Part shown: positions 42,291-55,652 of the stretch, one piece after another
How positions within the stretch are numbered: position 1 is the stretch's first letter
Layout of the letters: every line of letters starts with the position of its first letter
NCBI GenBank assembly: GCA_033675545.1
Contig: JAWDGP010003760.1
Span: 743,501-807,500 of the forward strand
Direction of reading: 5' to 3'
Origin: Elysia crispata
Lineage: Eukaryota > Mollusca > Gastropoda > Plakobranchidae
DNA: 64,000 bases
The notes under the pieces: generated by a model
Told to the model about the DNA's origin: nothing
What the model saw: the letters and a program-made list of their open reading frames with translations, nothing else
Databases searched by the model: none
Made by a program: the position numbers and the translations under genes

Positions 42291-42767
42291 TTTTTATTCA
42301 TTGCAAAGGAAAAATGGACTCCAGGTTCAGAAAATAAGATTTGCATCGTTCGAGGGAAGACCTAGACTCTAGATTTATCCCGACACTTTGCCTCATGAGG
42401 AACAAGGTAGGCCTTTACCAATGGTGATAAAAAGTGTTTTAGAGAAATGTAGGACGACTTCGAGCGAGATAAAGGTGCCAGTTTGTGCTTGTTGTTGTTC
42501 CTTTTTTTTTTAAAGTACACATAAATCTTTTTTGCATGAAGTGTTGAAACGTCATTGCAGTTATTTCTATAGGTTTGTCCTCTACAATCTTTTAATCGAA
42601 TTTTTTAAAGTTTAAATTCAAAGTTGTTTTCTTTTTAGCATTCCGATAACACTTTAAAATTCTCTCCAACATTTTATTTTCTTGTTACAGTTTTCTGTAA
42701 CCTCTTCTTCTATGGCTCTCTCTGTCTGTCAGTCTGCAAAATAATCTCTTTGCTTTTTTTCTTTCTC

Positions 42768-42770
<3 letters not shown>
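42291..42770. other. Unique non-coding sequence
   Basis: No feature seen. Confidence 0.5.
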
Positions 42771-42826
<56 letters not shown>

Positions 42827-42848
42827 TTCTTCCTCTCTCTCTCTCTCT
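42771..42848. repeat. (CT)n microsatellite
   Basis: About 26 CT units, a CGTTTCTTC interruption and nine more units. Confidence 0.92.
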
Positions 42849-42973
42849 GTCGTTCGCTTTTTTTTAAACCTTACTCCGTACCCCTCTTTTTTAATTAAAA
42901 GATGCATTTATGTTTTAGGTTACCTATTTTTTTAACACATTCATGTATACCTGCGAATTTTTGTTCATGTATT

Positions 42974-43042
<69 letters not shown>
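42974..43042. repeat. (CT)n microsatellite
   Basis: About 34 uninterrupted CT units, in the same orientation as the array 125 bp to the left. Confidence 0.93.
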
Positions 43043-43044
<2 letters not shown>

Positions 43045-43290
43045 ATTTTTTGTTTCAATTCTACCGTCCTGTCTTTAAATCCTTTTCTCAATAACATGTC
43101 ACAACTCATTTACTTTTTAACATCTGCATTAGGCTGGATTTCGATCTCCAGTACGAAGTAATGTTTGTTGTGAAAATCGCACAAAACAAAAAGACGCATT
43201 TAGTTGAACACGAGAAGAACAGACAAGTGCTTTGTTCTATTAAAAGCTTAAAGATTTTAACACAGATTAGAGAAATCTCAGAGAGCCTTG

Positions 43291-43326
43291 CGTAGGACGC
43301 ATCTCTGAAGATGGCTTTGTCCTGCG
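43291..43326. other. Nested perfect-to-wobble hairpin
   Basis: CGTAGGAC (43,291-43,298) pairs with GTCCTGCG (43,319-43,326) with one G-T wobble. Inside, CATCT (43,300-43,304) pairs with AGATG (43,309-43,313) across CTGA. The sequence CTGAAGATGGC within it also recalls motifs at retroelement ends. Confidence 0.4.
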
Positions 43327-43491
43327 AATGTTGCCAGGGATAGAGTAGTATAGTCCTAGTACGGTTTAAAAGGCAACTTGAATGAATTTGCCTTTAACGG
43401 AGAGATTTTTTTTTTATGGCTTAATATATTACCGGATGCAGAACAAAGTTTAACATTGGTAATTTTACCTCGATATTTTGTAAACTAAACT

Positions 43492-43550
43492 TAGAGAGCT
43501 CAGTTGGTGAAATGAGTTTTAGAGATTTCCATTGAACCCACTATAAGTTC
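43492..43550 (+). repeat. tRNA-like repeat head
   Basis: GAGCTCAGTTGGTGAAATGAG closely resembles a tRNA D arm and A box. CATTGAACCCAC (43,530-43,541) is a weak B-box-like word. The spacing is short; probably a decayed SINE head. Confidence 0.35.
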
Positions 43551-44325
43551 TGCTATTATGCAACTGACAAAGCACAACACACGAAACAATTATTACTGTT
43601 GGTCTAAAAATGGTTATTACCCGGAGTCTTATCTAAGAGATCATAGTCCAAGAAACTTAATGTAACAGGTCTTTGATGAAGCTAAGATCATTTCATATGA
43701 ATTTGCCTGATTTATGAACGCATTCGCCTTTTTAAAGGCCACCAAGTAAAACTAGCAAAGGGAGGTAATAGACTTTTCTTCGCGCACTGAGTCTCTTAGC
43801 TCGATGGCAAGGCCACATTATAAGATTATCCTGCAATTTGCCATTTCTCTCGCGGATTTTTTTTTTTTTTTTTCATTTTTAAACAAGAAGTTGTAAATGG
43901 TTTTTAAGATTTAAAAAAAAAAAGTTTTGGCAATGTTGTACCTAGTTCTCGTTGCGTTTGAACAAATTGTGGTTTTATCGATCGATTTTTCTCTGTTCAT
44001 TCAGCAGTTTTTGGTTGAAAGCAGCGAGCGCTCACTCAAAAGATGAAGGCTCGATTTGGAAATACAGCACAGGATATCTTGAAGGTGATAAACTTAGCAT
44101 TTTAAAACAGGTACTAGGAAGGATATATCTATTTATCTAGTATTTTATATTTGTGTTAGGATCCAGGTCCCAAATCCATTAAATAAAGATTAAAATGTAC
44201 ATATGTAGAACATTTGTTTAGTATAAAAAAATTTAAAGCGACTCCATATTTTTATTTCTTTTATATTATCTCCTCCTTCTTCATCCTCTACTAATTCTTT
44301 GTCTGTTTTTTTTCCTCCTGCTTCA

Positions 44326-44535
44326 TCTTGTACTTGTTCTTGTTCTTGTTCTTCTTGTTCTTGTTCTTGTTCTTGTTCTTGTTCTTGTTCTTGTTCTTGT
44401 TCTTCTTCTTCTTCTTCTTCTTCTTCTTCTTCTTCTTCTTCTTCTTCTTCTTCTTCTTCTTCTTCTTCTTCTTCTTGTTCTTCTTCTTGTTCTTCTTCTT
44501 GTTCTTCTTCTTCTTGTTCTTGTTCTTGTTCTTCT

Positions 44536-44569
<34 letters not shown>

Positions 44570-44575
44570 TTCCTC
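44326..44575. repeat. (TTCTTG)n-(TTC)n compound array
   Basis: About eleven TTCTTG/TTCTTC hexamers (44,332-44,400), about 25 TTC units (44,400-44,475), then mixed TTC/TTG hexamers and TTC to about 44,575. The + frame reads Cys-Ser and Ser repeats only because of this. Confidence 0.93.
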
Positions 44576-44639
44576 TCTTTTTTTCCTTAGCCTCTTCTTC
44601 TTTACCTCTTTTTTCCTTAGCCTCTTCTAATTTCGACTA

Positions 44640-45290
44640 GCGAAACCAATGTTGTATGGAAATTGAAACTAAGTTTAAAAAAAAATTCATCCCTTAATAA
44701 AAATAAAGGATAGAATCAGTTATAGAAGCCCAAAACTTAGAGCTATCATCTAAGTATCCTAGTCTACATCAACCCACGTCATTTCAAACCCATCATCTTC
44801 TGAGTGTGGAGCAGGTACTCTGTCTTCTCATCACCTGTCAAAAGTAAAGTCATCACTGTGAAATCATGAAAGCTGGCAAACTCTCTCTCCAGCTGTGGGC
44901 TTTACAGCGAGAGGGTGCTTTACATTTGACCATTATTTCACCTTGCATTGATCTAGTCTTTGCTTTCTTTTGATCGTTTCTCATAATGTCTATGTTTATT
45001 TATAGAGATCGATTTCTGCGGGTGTTTGCATGTTCTCAAGTGTCCTTGAGATTCTGTATGCATGTCAGACTTCAAGATTCATTTTATATCTCTCCATATT
45101 ATTCTCTCTCTCTTTCTGTTTGTCTGTCTGCCCTCCCTCGCTTCCTATTTCGCTTTGTTTATCTGTCTGTCTATATGTCTTACTCACACACTCTCCGACC
45201 CCTCCCCGCGTCATCTTTGATTTCTTATCACATTCTCAGGCAATAGTTGCAGGCCGTTCATTTTTGTCCCACGTTCTCTGAATCTGTCTA
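44640..45290. other. Non-coding sequence, pyrimidine-rich at right
   Basis: No gene recognised. Confidence 0.45.
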
Positions 45291-45307
45291 TCTCTCTGTC
45301 TCTGTAT

Positions 45308-45388
<81 letters not shown>

Positions 45389-45482
45389 GATCTCTCTCTT
45401 TCTTTGTTTCACTCACTCACTCACTTTATCTCTCTGTCTCTGTGTCAGTCTGTCTGTCTGTCTGTCTGTTTGTCTCTCTCTA

Positions 45483-45538
<56 letters not shown>

Positions 45539-45540
45539 GC
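45291..45540. repeat. Compound pyrimidine array: CT, CTAT, CACT, GTCT, CT
   Basis: CT (45,314-45,377), CTAT (45,377-45,390), CACT (45,411-45,425), GTCT (45,446-45,474) and CT (45,488-45,535). Confidence 0.92.
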
Positions 45541-45629
45541 TCTTTTACTCTCTAATTTTATTAATCTTCTCTCTTTGGTCAATTTAATTTTCTCAATCTT
45601 TATTTCTTTTCATGAGCCTCTTCTACCGT

Positions 45630-45705
45630 AAGCACAGTTAGCTCTAGTCCAATGAGTGAAGTATGTTTCAATGTTCTCCTGGTTCCTGTTCGAATCTTTC
45701 TTATC
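45630..45705 (+). repeat. Possible tRNA-like repeat head
   Basis: AGTTAGCTCTAGTCC (45,636-45,650) and TGTTCGAATC (45,688-45,697) have the order and spacing of A and B boxes, but stems are not convincing. Confidence 0.3.
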
Positions 45706-45925
45706 CCTACGCATTACAAATCAATAAATATTAAAGAGCACAGAAGTTTGATACAAATGAAATGTTTGAATTGAACGCGTACCTCTTCATTGCTTATAGC
45801 GCGTCATGTGATTTGTGATTCAATACAGCTTTCTAATTACGTAAAAAAGTGGTTAAAAATTATGGCTTACTCATACTTTACAAGGATTAAAATAGCTGTG
45901 TGAAATTTTCACAGATGTGGTTTAA

Positions 45926-45933
<8 letters not shown>

Positions 45934-46008
<75 letters not shown>
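45934..46008. repeat. (GA)n microsatellite
   Basis: About 37 uninterrupted GA units directly after an A11 run. Confidence 0.94.
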
Positions 46009-46011
<3 letters not shown>

Positions 46012-49000
46012 TGAGAGTAATGACTGAGTTGAGGTTGGCGGAAAGAATATGAGCCGGTACAAGTTGTTTTTTTTTTACCTTTAACCTGTTTGATTTCGTT
46101 TAACAAAAATTTATTTCCTCTTTCGGGATATGACATTTTTATAGCCAAACTACACTTTATATCTTTTTAGTATTGAAAACCTATTTACTGTCTTTATATA
46201 TACATACACGCACACAAAGGAAAAGTGCGGTCCCTTAGCGATGATGTGGTGATGGCCTCACACTGGTCATATGAGATTAGTGAAGCAGTTGCTTTTCGGA
46301 TTTGGTCTGTTATTCATTTTTTTTTATCCCAAAATTATCAAAATTTTCTTAACAGAGAATAAAAATCCTATGAACGTTTTATGCGGCTTTCAGGTATTTG
46401 AATAATAAATCAACATTCAATCAATCAAGCAGATTAAGATGGTCCCGAAGTCGGGTGAACTCTATCGGGATATTTGAGTTATACATCAGACTGCCTGTTT
46501 ACGCTACGTCTTGAGATTTATGTCAAATAAATGCAGGAATATCAATAAAGTTGATGAGTTACATGATTGCTTTTGCGCCTTGTGCAGAAAGTTGTTGACA
46601 TGTCCTCCTCTATCTTCCTAGAATATAGCAACAAATCGTATATATTCATCTAACATTTAATTTGTCTGATTATATATTTGCACGTTGTTTCCATCTGTTT
46701 CATCACTTCTATTCCTATGTTATTTTTTTTCCTCTTAAAGAGAGGGCTTATTCTTTTCTCAATTTAAATCTTGACTAAAACGTTTATCCCCTTTCCCATT
46801 TTTTGGTCTTTCAGTTTATGTCTTCATTTTTTCCCTCTCTTTGTTTTTGTTTCTCTGCCTCTCTATCTCCCTCTCTCAGTCTCTGTCATTAGCTATCTTT
46901 CTATCTGTCGATCTTTCTATTTCTCTTTTTCTCTCTCTTTCCCCTCCTGAGTGCTGTTCATTCTTTCCAAGACTCTTGTCAATATTTGACAAAATTTCTA
47001 AAATTTATACCCTCATTCTAACTTAGAGGCTAGCCTGTGGTGACAGGCGATGATTAACAAAAAAAAAGGGGAAAAAGTGTTTTCTTCATTCTCAATCCCT
47101 CTCCCAAAAATTGTGCAATCTTGAGAGCCGGAACATACGCATAAATCATTGCAACAACACTGGAAGATACGATTAGTTTTATCTCGAGCCGCAAGGTAAA
47201 ATAATTATGATGAAAAAAGAAAGCTATTTGCCTTTCCAAGAGAAGTGTAAATATTTTCAGTTCTGAGGTGAATTAACTTTAACTACAGAATAAGATTACA
47301 TTTGAAGCTTTCTTTCTGCTGACTTAAGCAGAATAACATCTAAAAGGTTTAAGCATTTCTGTGAAGGAAAAAAAAGAATATCCTTTATGTAGGGCTCGTT
47401 GTTTTTCCTTTAGTCCTTTGACAGAAAGAGACTCTAAAAGATTGCAACTGAACACGCAACATTGGTAGAAATTGCGGCAGGGAACCAAAAAAAAAAAAAA
47501 ATAGAATTTTATTTTATGCCTGTTTGTTTGGCAACGAGATTGCATGGATGAATACTATAAGACAAAGGTCAAAATTAATGTAACCCAATGAATTCTTTTG
47601 ATACTTCTAGATGTGCGTCTTGGGAGCGGAGAGAGTATTTTTTGCAAAGACATCAAAAACATAACGGAAAAAAGAGCATAATATCACCTCCCCCTTAGTA
47701 GCACTTAGTTATATGGGCACTAGTTTTACTTTTTCCACAAAAGCAAAGAGTGTAGATCTGAATTTGTTACAAATATGAGGAGATACTCCAATAATGAACG
47801 CAGACGTGTATCTAGATGAGAGAAAAAAATTGCAAGAAGGATCATGTTGGAAGTTCCTATTACCCTTGGGGCACTCCTTAACAAGCAGAGAGAAGCGGGT
47901 GCAAATTTTAATATTTATTTTAAGTAAATTCCTCTTTGATCGACATTTGATACAGGTTTAAGAATTAGATTCTAGGTTGTTTTAGTTGAAACAGAATTGA
48001 ATATGGATAAGATGCTCTAAAAAATGTGGATGTCTTCAAACCAATCCAAATTTGACATCTATATATTCATCTGGATGGCTACGTTTTATTTTTAATATAA
48101 ATTCTAGACTTGGATCGGAAGTTTAGAATTTTAACTTGAAAATGAGATAATTATTTACGAAGCACTTGACGAAGAATTTTCTTTAATGCCTATTACAGTT
48201 ATTAACTTAAAGTTTTATCTATTGGTCATCTAGAATTACAAATTGAAGTTTCGGGAACCCATGAAGTTTTAAGAAAAATTAAAAAAAAAAAAAAAGAAAA
48301 AAAAGAAAAAGGAAGAAAACTACATGCAATCGATGTGGGTTGAGATTAGCAATTCCACATGAAAAAAATTATTATCCACTAATGTTTTTTTTTTAATTTT
48401 CAAAGGTTATTAACATGCACGTAACGAGATCCTTTACAATTATAGATCACGGCAGTACATGGCCTTGGGTGTTAAAACGATGGGAAAGAAGATTGGCAAT
48501 TTAAACCTAAAATATCCAGAGAGCTGAAAAAAAACATGCACTATCATAATGTTCATCTCCCCCAAAGAACAGAGAATGCATAAAATTACCCCCTCCCTCC
48601 CCCCTTTTCTCAAAAGAAGCAATATGAAATGAAATGGCATGAGGACCCTAAGCTTCGGCTTAAAACATCAAAAACGGCATCAAGAGAAGCTAAGCATCCC
48701 CCTCAGATCGATCTACATTTTCTACTTTTTTTTTTTTTTTCATATTTTAGCCAACAAATGATAATCCGGAGGATTTGAAAACAGTTTGATGGACAAACCT
48801 CCCTTTATATACTTTTTTATCATAGAATTTCGCAAAAGAATGAAAAAGTAGAGAATGAGCTTTGAAAAGAGTTGCATAATTATTTTGTTTCTAGGGTGTA
48901 GGGTGAAACAAAACAAAAATTCGAACCAAAAGTAGAGAAGCTAAGCTCTCGGCATCAAATTGCTGGCATGTGTGTGAAGGTTCTTTGCTTGGTGAGAGAA

Positions 49001-49023
49001 ATGACCCATGGTTGGTAGTAAGC

Positions 49024-49085
49024 GTAATAGTTCAGTAGTAGAATTTGACAGATAGAAGCGCCAAGGTTTGATTATATGCATATAT
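49024..49085 (+). repeat. tRNA-Gly-like repeat head
   Basis: GTTCAGTAGTAGAATT (49,030-49,045) matches the D arm of animal tRNA-Gly with one difference. AAGGTTTGATTAT (49,063-49,075) sits where the B box belongs. The anticodon arm is shortened, so this is a pseudogene or SINE head. Confidence 0.5.
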
Positions 49086-49167
49086 GCCCTTGACGAAATT
49101 TAAATAACTAATGCTCTTTGGTTGTAACTTCCAGGGTGAAATACTTAAATTACAGTTTAACCTTTTA

Positions 49168-49230
49168 AGTGAACTGGTTAAAGGATAAGAGCCACCTGTG
49201 TAGTTTACAGGTTCAATACCTTTGTTTCCT
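49168..49230 (+). repeat. tRNA-like repeat head
   Basis: TGGTTAAAGGATAAGAGCC (49,175-49,193) resembles a D arm, and ACAGGTTCAATACC (49,207-49,220) is a good B box. It lies about 85 bp after the Gly-like head, in the same orientation. Confidence 0.45.
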
Positions 49231-51302
49231 ATTTTGTTTCAAAGGAGAAGTAAGTGGGGGAAATATTGAGAATTTAAACAAAGGATGTCCGAAAGATAAT
49301 TAGATGATTAGAGCTGCAGAGACAGCCTCATTACACTAACTTTTTTCTGCTTTTGAGCAGTCAGTAGAGAAAAAGAAAAACCGATCATGACTCTAAATTG
49401 CACCAAGACTAATAACCTTTATGCTGGAAAAAATAAAACTAAGCACTTAGTCTAATCTCTCTGATGAGTGCATCTGTGTGGATTTAATTACATCAGAACT
49501 TCCTTCAGGCCAGGAAGGCCATCAGGTCTTCGGTTCGGTATGAGATTCAGAGGCAGGGCGGGGAAAACTACAAATTTTAAACATAATTTTGATATAGTTT
49601 TATAGTGTTGCTATTAAGTTGGTCATTTATGAATCCTTTTTTAAATAGAACCGGTGTGTTTGTTGCCTTTACGGATGTTTCTTTTTGAGTTAAGCAGTTC
49701 AGTTTCAATACGTTCTGTCACTGTTAGTTGTAAGACACTGGTAATCAGATTTAAATAATTTTGAAGAAGTGTAAAAGTATAAACCGCAAAATATTTCTTT
49801 CTTTCAGTCTTTTTTCCCTCGAAGTGCCGTTTGAAGTCGGGTGTGAAACCTGACAGTGAGATATCGTAATTGGATGATGATCTATGAGAATTGTGTCGTC
49901 AGGCATGTGAGAGGAAGTATTCTTTTCTTACATGCTGTCTATAGTTAACGTCGATTTTATCTTATGCTGGAAAGAAGTTTGAGTCTAAATATTAATATAT
50001 TTACTTTAACCTAGGCCTCAGTTGGATGGACGAGTATATAAGCCAGTAGGAAAAATGAAAGAGTAAAATTCAGTTGCAGAATGTATTTTAATCTTGGAAC
50101 CTTTTCCTCGTTATCTCGAGCTTATTACTTTCTTCTACTGAATTGATTTATGCGCGTATAAAGACATGCTTGTTATAAATTAGATAAACTATAAAAATCA
50201 ATAAGAGAGCAATGGCATCTCTCAAAATCTTTGGATGAGTTTAAAATGTCCTCAGCTTAGCATGAGGGATCACTAGTTTGAAAAGTCTGTAAACATCATC
50301 CCGAATTATAACCTTGTCCTTCCAGTCTAAGCTATAATGACTTTCTCACTCTGTCTAGCTTGGTTTCGCTCCTTGATCATCTTGATTTTTCTTTTCCACA
50401 AAGTCAGGGAAAGCTTCAGTCAAAGATCCAATACTGGACGAAAAAAAGTTAGTTCGACGAGGACTAATTAAGTCTCTTTGAACTTTACCATCGCTTCATT
50501 ACTCAGGGGATAGAATATGGGGAATCAGCTAAGTCTATACTTTCCTAATCCATTTAAGGTCCTTCTAAACGCTTATTCACGCAAGAAATTCCAAAAAATT
50601 GGACTGCCTATTTACTTTAATCATCATCATAACCAATGTTCAAAAAGGTCTATAAATAGATTAACATTAATTTCCAAATGTTCTAATTGTACTTGTACAG
50701 TGATGACAATTTTTTTAAGGACCGCAGATTGGCACCAAGGCAAACAAAAAGATAAAGACTTGCTGTTCTGTCTAAACTAAAACCGGCAGGCTTGGAAGTA
50801 TTTAGCGCGTCATGTGAACAGCAAAACTTCGTGTATGATGCAAAAAGTGAACAAAACGCTTTATGTGAAAGATCGGGATTTAGTCTAAAGTATATCACAA
50901 GATTTCTGTTATTGTGGTAAAAAAAATAATGCGATTAGTTTTTATAAAATACTTTATTGAAACCTGAAGAGATCAAAGATAAAAAAAAACTCGATGAAAA
51001 AAAGGAATTCATTTAACTTTCTAAAACATACTATTTAGAAGGTTTGCGGGATAAAAGTGCATTCGGTGGCACTCGAAACTCAAACACAGTGACGTAGGCA
51101 AGAGCACTTAAACATCCAATTTATTCTAATTTCCTAAAATTGGCCACTGGGTCTCTCGGTTTTTCAACCGCTAAATGAGTGGGGTTGTGCCAGCTGCAGT
51201 GATTAAAAAAATAATTGCAATAACAATGATTATAATGTTGATAACGCTTATGTTGATGTTGATACTTTTGATGATAATGATGATGATATTGGTTGTGATA
51301 AC

Positions 51303-52040
<738 letters not shown>

Positions 52041-52119
52041 TAAATTCCTTGATTTAGCTCAAATGTTTGCATTCTAAGAATCAACACTAGCAAAGAATAT
52101 GTATTAAGCTCATTCATTT

Positions 52120-52216
52120 CCTGCTTCTTCGCCTTTTTTTTTTGACTTGCCGCTTCTTCGCCTGTATTTTGACTTGCCGCTTCTTCGCCTTTATTTTGAC
52201 TTGCCGCTTCTTCTCA
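52120..52216. repeat. 27-bp minisatellite, about 3.5 copies
   Basis: The word GACTTGCC starts at 52,144, 52,171 and 52,198, an exact 27-bp period, with unit core GACTTGCCGCTTCTTCGCCT. Read on the minus strand, the unit is in frame and gives a nine-residue basic repeat (KKRQVKIQA-like) at the end of a 95-codon frame (52,401-52,114). The N-terminal part of that frame is rich in Ser, Asp and Glu. I do not recognise the protein and there is no other evidence that it is translated. Confidence 0.85.
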
Positions 52217-52224
52217 AAATGCAC

Positions 52225-52680
52225 TAGACCAACATGAAGCGGCGCGATCAAGCAAATAATGGCTATTTTATATTCCTCTACGCCCTGAATCGCTACCAAC
52301 TTTACCCTCGAGCTTTTATCACTATCATCAGAACGTTCCTCACAAACACATCTCCTACCACCGTCTTGGTCAGAATCACTTACTTCTGTTTCCCCCACCA
52401 CACGCCCAAAGTCACCGTCTCTACAGGCCTTCTTGCTCCTGAATGGTTCCCATTTTATGGCTCCTGGTGGCGATTGGCTAATTTTCTTTTCTAATTCTTT
52501 ACCAGAAGACTAATTTCCCTCATGGCCACCGCCAGATTAAGCCGAGTCTCCTCAGAGAGAACTAGTATTTATGAATCGCCTCTCCTCCATTGAGTTTCGC
52601 CCTGCAAAGATAAAAGCCAATCACGCTTTTGCGATCTATCGAGAAGAAAGTTTTATCTCATTTATGTATGGGCGAAATTA
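52225..52680. promoter_or_regulatory. Candidate regulatory island F
   Basis: About 450 bp of balanced composition between arrays, with several CCAAT-family words (for example GATTGGCTAAT near 52,473 and GCCAATCACG near 52,616). No coding signature beyond short frames. Function inferred from composition only. Confidence 0.25.
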
Positions 52681-53204
52681 TGAGGAAATATAAATCCATC
52701 CTGAAAAGGTTATGACGTCTCAAGATTTGCGAGGATGATTGATTTCGATCCAAAGAATTTGCTTTGCATCAATAAATCTGTCTACCTAACTTTCGCTCAT
52801 CTTTGTTCAAACAAAAGAATAAGGCTGATCGGGTTCAGTCTTTCATGGCGCCGAGCGACTGGTCTCACACAGCAGAGAACGTACGATAATGGTTGAAGAA
52901 AATCAATCGTTGTGGAATGCATTGGCATAATTTCCTAAATCACAGATAGGTCCAGTTTTAAAAGAAAAAAAAAATCTGAGAGCAACTCTATAGATCTTTT
53001 TTTTTTTTTTTTACAATTGTTCATATGTTTTGGTTTATTAGAGAGGAGTAGATAAGCAAAGAGACTGCAGAAAATTACGGGTTCAAGGATTTTGAGATAA
53101 GTCACACCCTACAAGTAGATCTGGTAGTTCTGGAGAGGAGAAAAAAAAAACTGGAAAGATTCGAAAATATCAGTTTTATTTAGTTATTAATAGAGTGCCA
53201 TAGA

Positions 53205-53272
53205 GAGCTCAGTATGAAGAACATGAGACTATCAATACGGATGTTTTGGGCTATTCGATGGTGGGGTCAAAT
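53205..53272 (+). repeat. Possible tRNA-like repeat head
   Basis: GAGCTCAGTATGAAGAACATG resembles a D arm, and GGGCTATTCGATGG is a weak B-box-like word. Confidence 0.25.
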
Positions 53273-53829
53273 TTCATCAAAATAAATAAGAAGCCGTCAC
53301 CTTGTCTGTAAATGAACAGCTTCAATCTCCGAAGTCCGCACCGGCTGCGGCACACAAAGCTATCCGCCAAGTGACGTAGGCTCGGAACCAAACTCACAGG
53401 TCACTACAGAGTTTATTGTCTATAACTATTAGAACAGAAAAATTCAGCACATAAAGTTTGCACTATAGAAACACGACCAATCAATAATGATGTCATTTCA
53501 TTAAAAAAAAAGTTTGTTTTTATAAATAAGCGCTAGAAGAGGCACTGTATCTTATTCCTGGCTATCAATTGCTTCATATTTGTAGACTGCTGAAACTGGG
53601 TGCAAAGTAATCGTCCCCTCTATTCGTGCTGATCCCGCTCCAACTAAAATGAAGCCCATTCTTCACTCTAGTATGCTGGTTGTATTTATTGATACGGACT
53701 AATGAGCCATTTAGTGATCTATGGCACCGCATACAGTTCTAAGATGTTTCTACTGTAAATTAAAGTCTGTTTAAGGCTCCATCACATCCACATGTTCATA
53801 ACTACTGCAGTTGACACACAAAAAGAGAA

Positions 53830-53843
<14 letters not shown>

Positions 53844-53873
<30 letters not shown>

Positions 53874-54001
53874 GGTAGAGAGAGTACATGAATGAATTGA
53901 GCTGCAATAGGGGACAAAAACGATTGTGGATATGAGGAGGGAGGAGAATAAGACAGAGGTATAAAGGGACGGATATGATAATTCGTATAAGGAAAAAATG
54001 G

Positions 54002-54086
<85 letters not shown>

Positions 54087-54203
54087 GGAGACAGAGACAG
54101 AGACAGAGACAGACAGACAGGTAGACAGAGAGGACGCGCAGAGGATAGAGATATTCAGCAAGAAACGTTAAAAAGGCGAGAGAGAGAAAAAGAAAGAGAG
54201 GGA

Positions 54204-54273
<70 letters not shown>
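53844..54273. repeat. Polypurine domain with three (GA)n cores and (CAGA)n
   Basis: GA at 53,844-53,871, 54,006-54,050 and 54,210-54,273. CAGA/GACA tetranucleotide blocks lie at 54,053-54,122. Confidence 0.92.
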
Positions 54274-54275
<2 letters not shown>

Positions 54276-54435
54276 ATTCACAGATATTATGATTGCATAC
54301 AACCATTATTTGCATCGTCGAACACTGTTCTCGATGACAAATCTCATCAAATAAAATCAAATCTACTGAGACTAACGTTGTTTTGAAATGATCATTGTGG
54401 CCTGACGGACTCTCTGCACCATTCCCTATCTCTAT

Positions 54436-54439
<4 letters not shown>

Positions 54440-54524
<85 letters not shown>
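54440..54524. repeat. (CT)n microsatellite
   Basis: About 42 CT units, complementary in sense to the GA array ending 166 bp to the left. Confidence 0.94.
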
Positions 54525-54526
<2 letters not shown>

Positions 54527-55205
54527 GCCGTCTGTCTATCTTTTTCTCTATTCCTCATTTGACCTGACCATAATGTTCAAACAAGGGAGATAATTTGATT
54601 TGCTCCACTGCCCTTCCAATAGGTAACTTTACACTGATTGTCATTAGGCAAATATAATAACTCTCATTATATTAGTCCGCCAACAGGCAATAATATGTGC
54701 CTTTGAAGTGTGATTAAAGCAACTAAACTGCGCCTGTCGAAGTGAATAACAACATCGATAGAAAATGTTGATCAAATCAAACATTGGAACGTTTCATTTA
54801 TTCGCTCTTTATTGTCAAGTAGAAAGCGGCAAAAGCCACGGGAGCTCAACATTACTGTTACATTATAAAATAAAAAAAAAGAAAAGCACAGAAAGAAGTA
54901 TATAATACGACATATAATAATTATATTAGTGATCATTTAAAAAAAGCATTTTGTGGAAAACTTAGGATCTGAACTTATTACGCCAGAATCCGCTGATATA
55001 TTTTTTAATTACCAGTCTAATAAGAGCCTAAAAAAAAGAGAAAAGAGAAAATTTGATAGGACATGCGATTAAGAGAAACAGATAAATCGAGGGTCTAAAG
55101 AACCGATCATTAAGTCTTCTCAAATTGTAATGTCACTCTTTAATATTTGGCTGACTGTGCTGCTTATATTATTGCCGTTATCTTTACCATTATTACTGCT
55201 ACTAC
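54525..55205. other. AT-rich unique sequence
   Basis: No feature seen. Confidence 0.5.

Positions 55206-55652
<447 letters not shown>

Larger units (their letters stand above)
43043..44325. other. Unique non-coding interval
   Basis: It contains a nested hairpin (43,291-43,326) and a tRNA-like head (43,492-43,550). No gene recognised. Confidence 0.45.
46009..51302. other. 5.3-kb array-poor interval
   Basis: Mostly unique AT-rich sequence. It holds two tRNA-like heads at 49.02-49.23 kb, a degenerate pyrimidine patch at 46,830-46,950, and an A-rich run at 48,275-48,315. No gene recognised; frames at 50,517-50,780 and nearby show no domain. Confidence 0.5.
52217..53843. other. Unique interval with a G+C-richer left part
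   Basis: The segment 52,225-52,680 is richer in G+C and nearly repeat-free. The remainder is AT-rich and holds a weak tRNA-like segment at 53,205-53,272. No gene recognised. Confidence 0.45.

Noticed and set aside
45797-50817. Shared 15-mer TAGCGCGTCATGTGA at 45,797 and 50,803
   Set aside because: In a 64-kb window one or two chance 15-base matches are expected, and the flanks do not align.
53782-54360. 192-codon minus frame rich in Ser and Leu
   Set aside because: It reads through three GA arrays on the opposite strand (Ser-Leu repeats) and has no domain; the same reasoning removes all other Ser-Leu and Arg-Glu frames.
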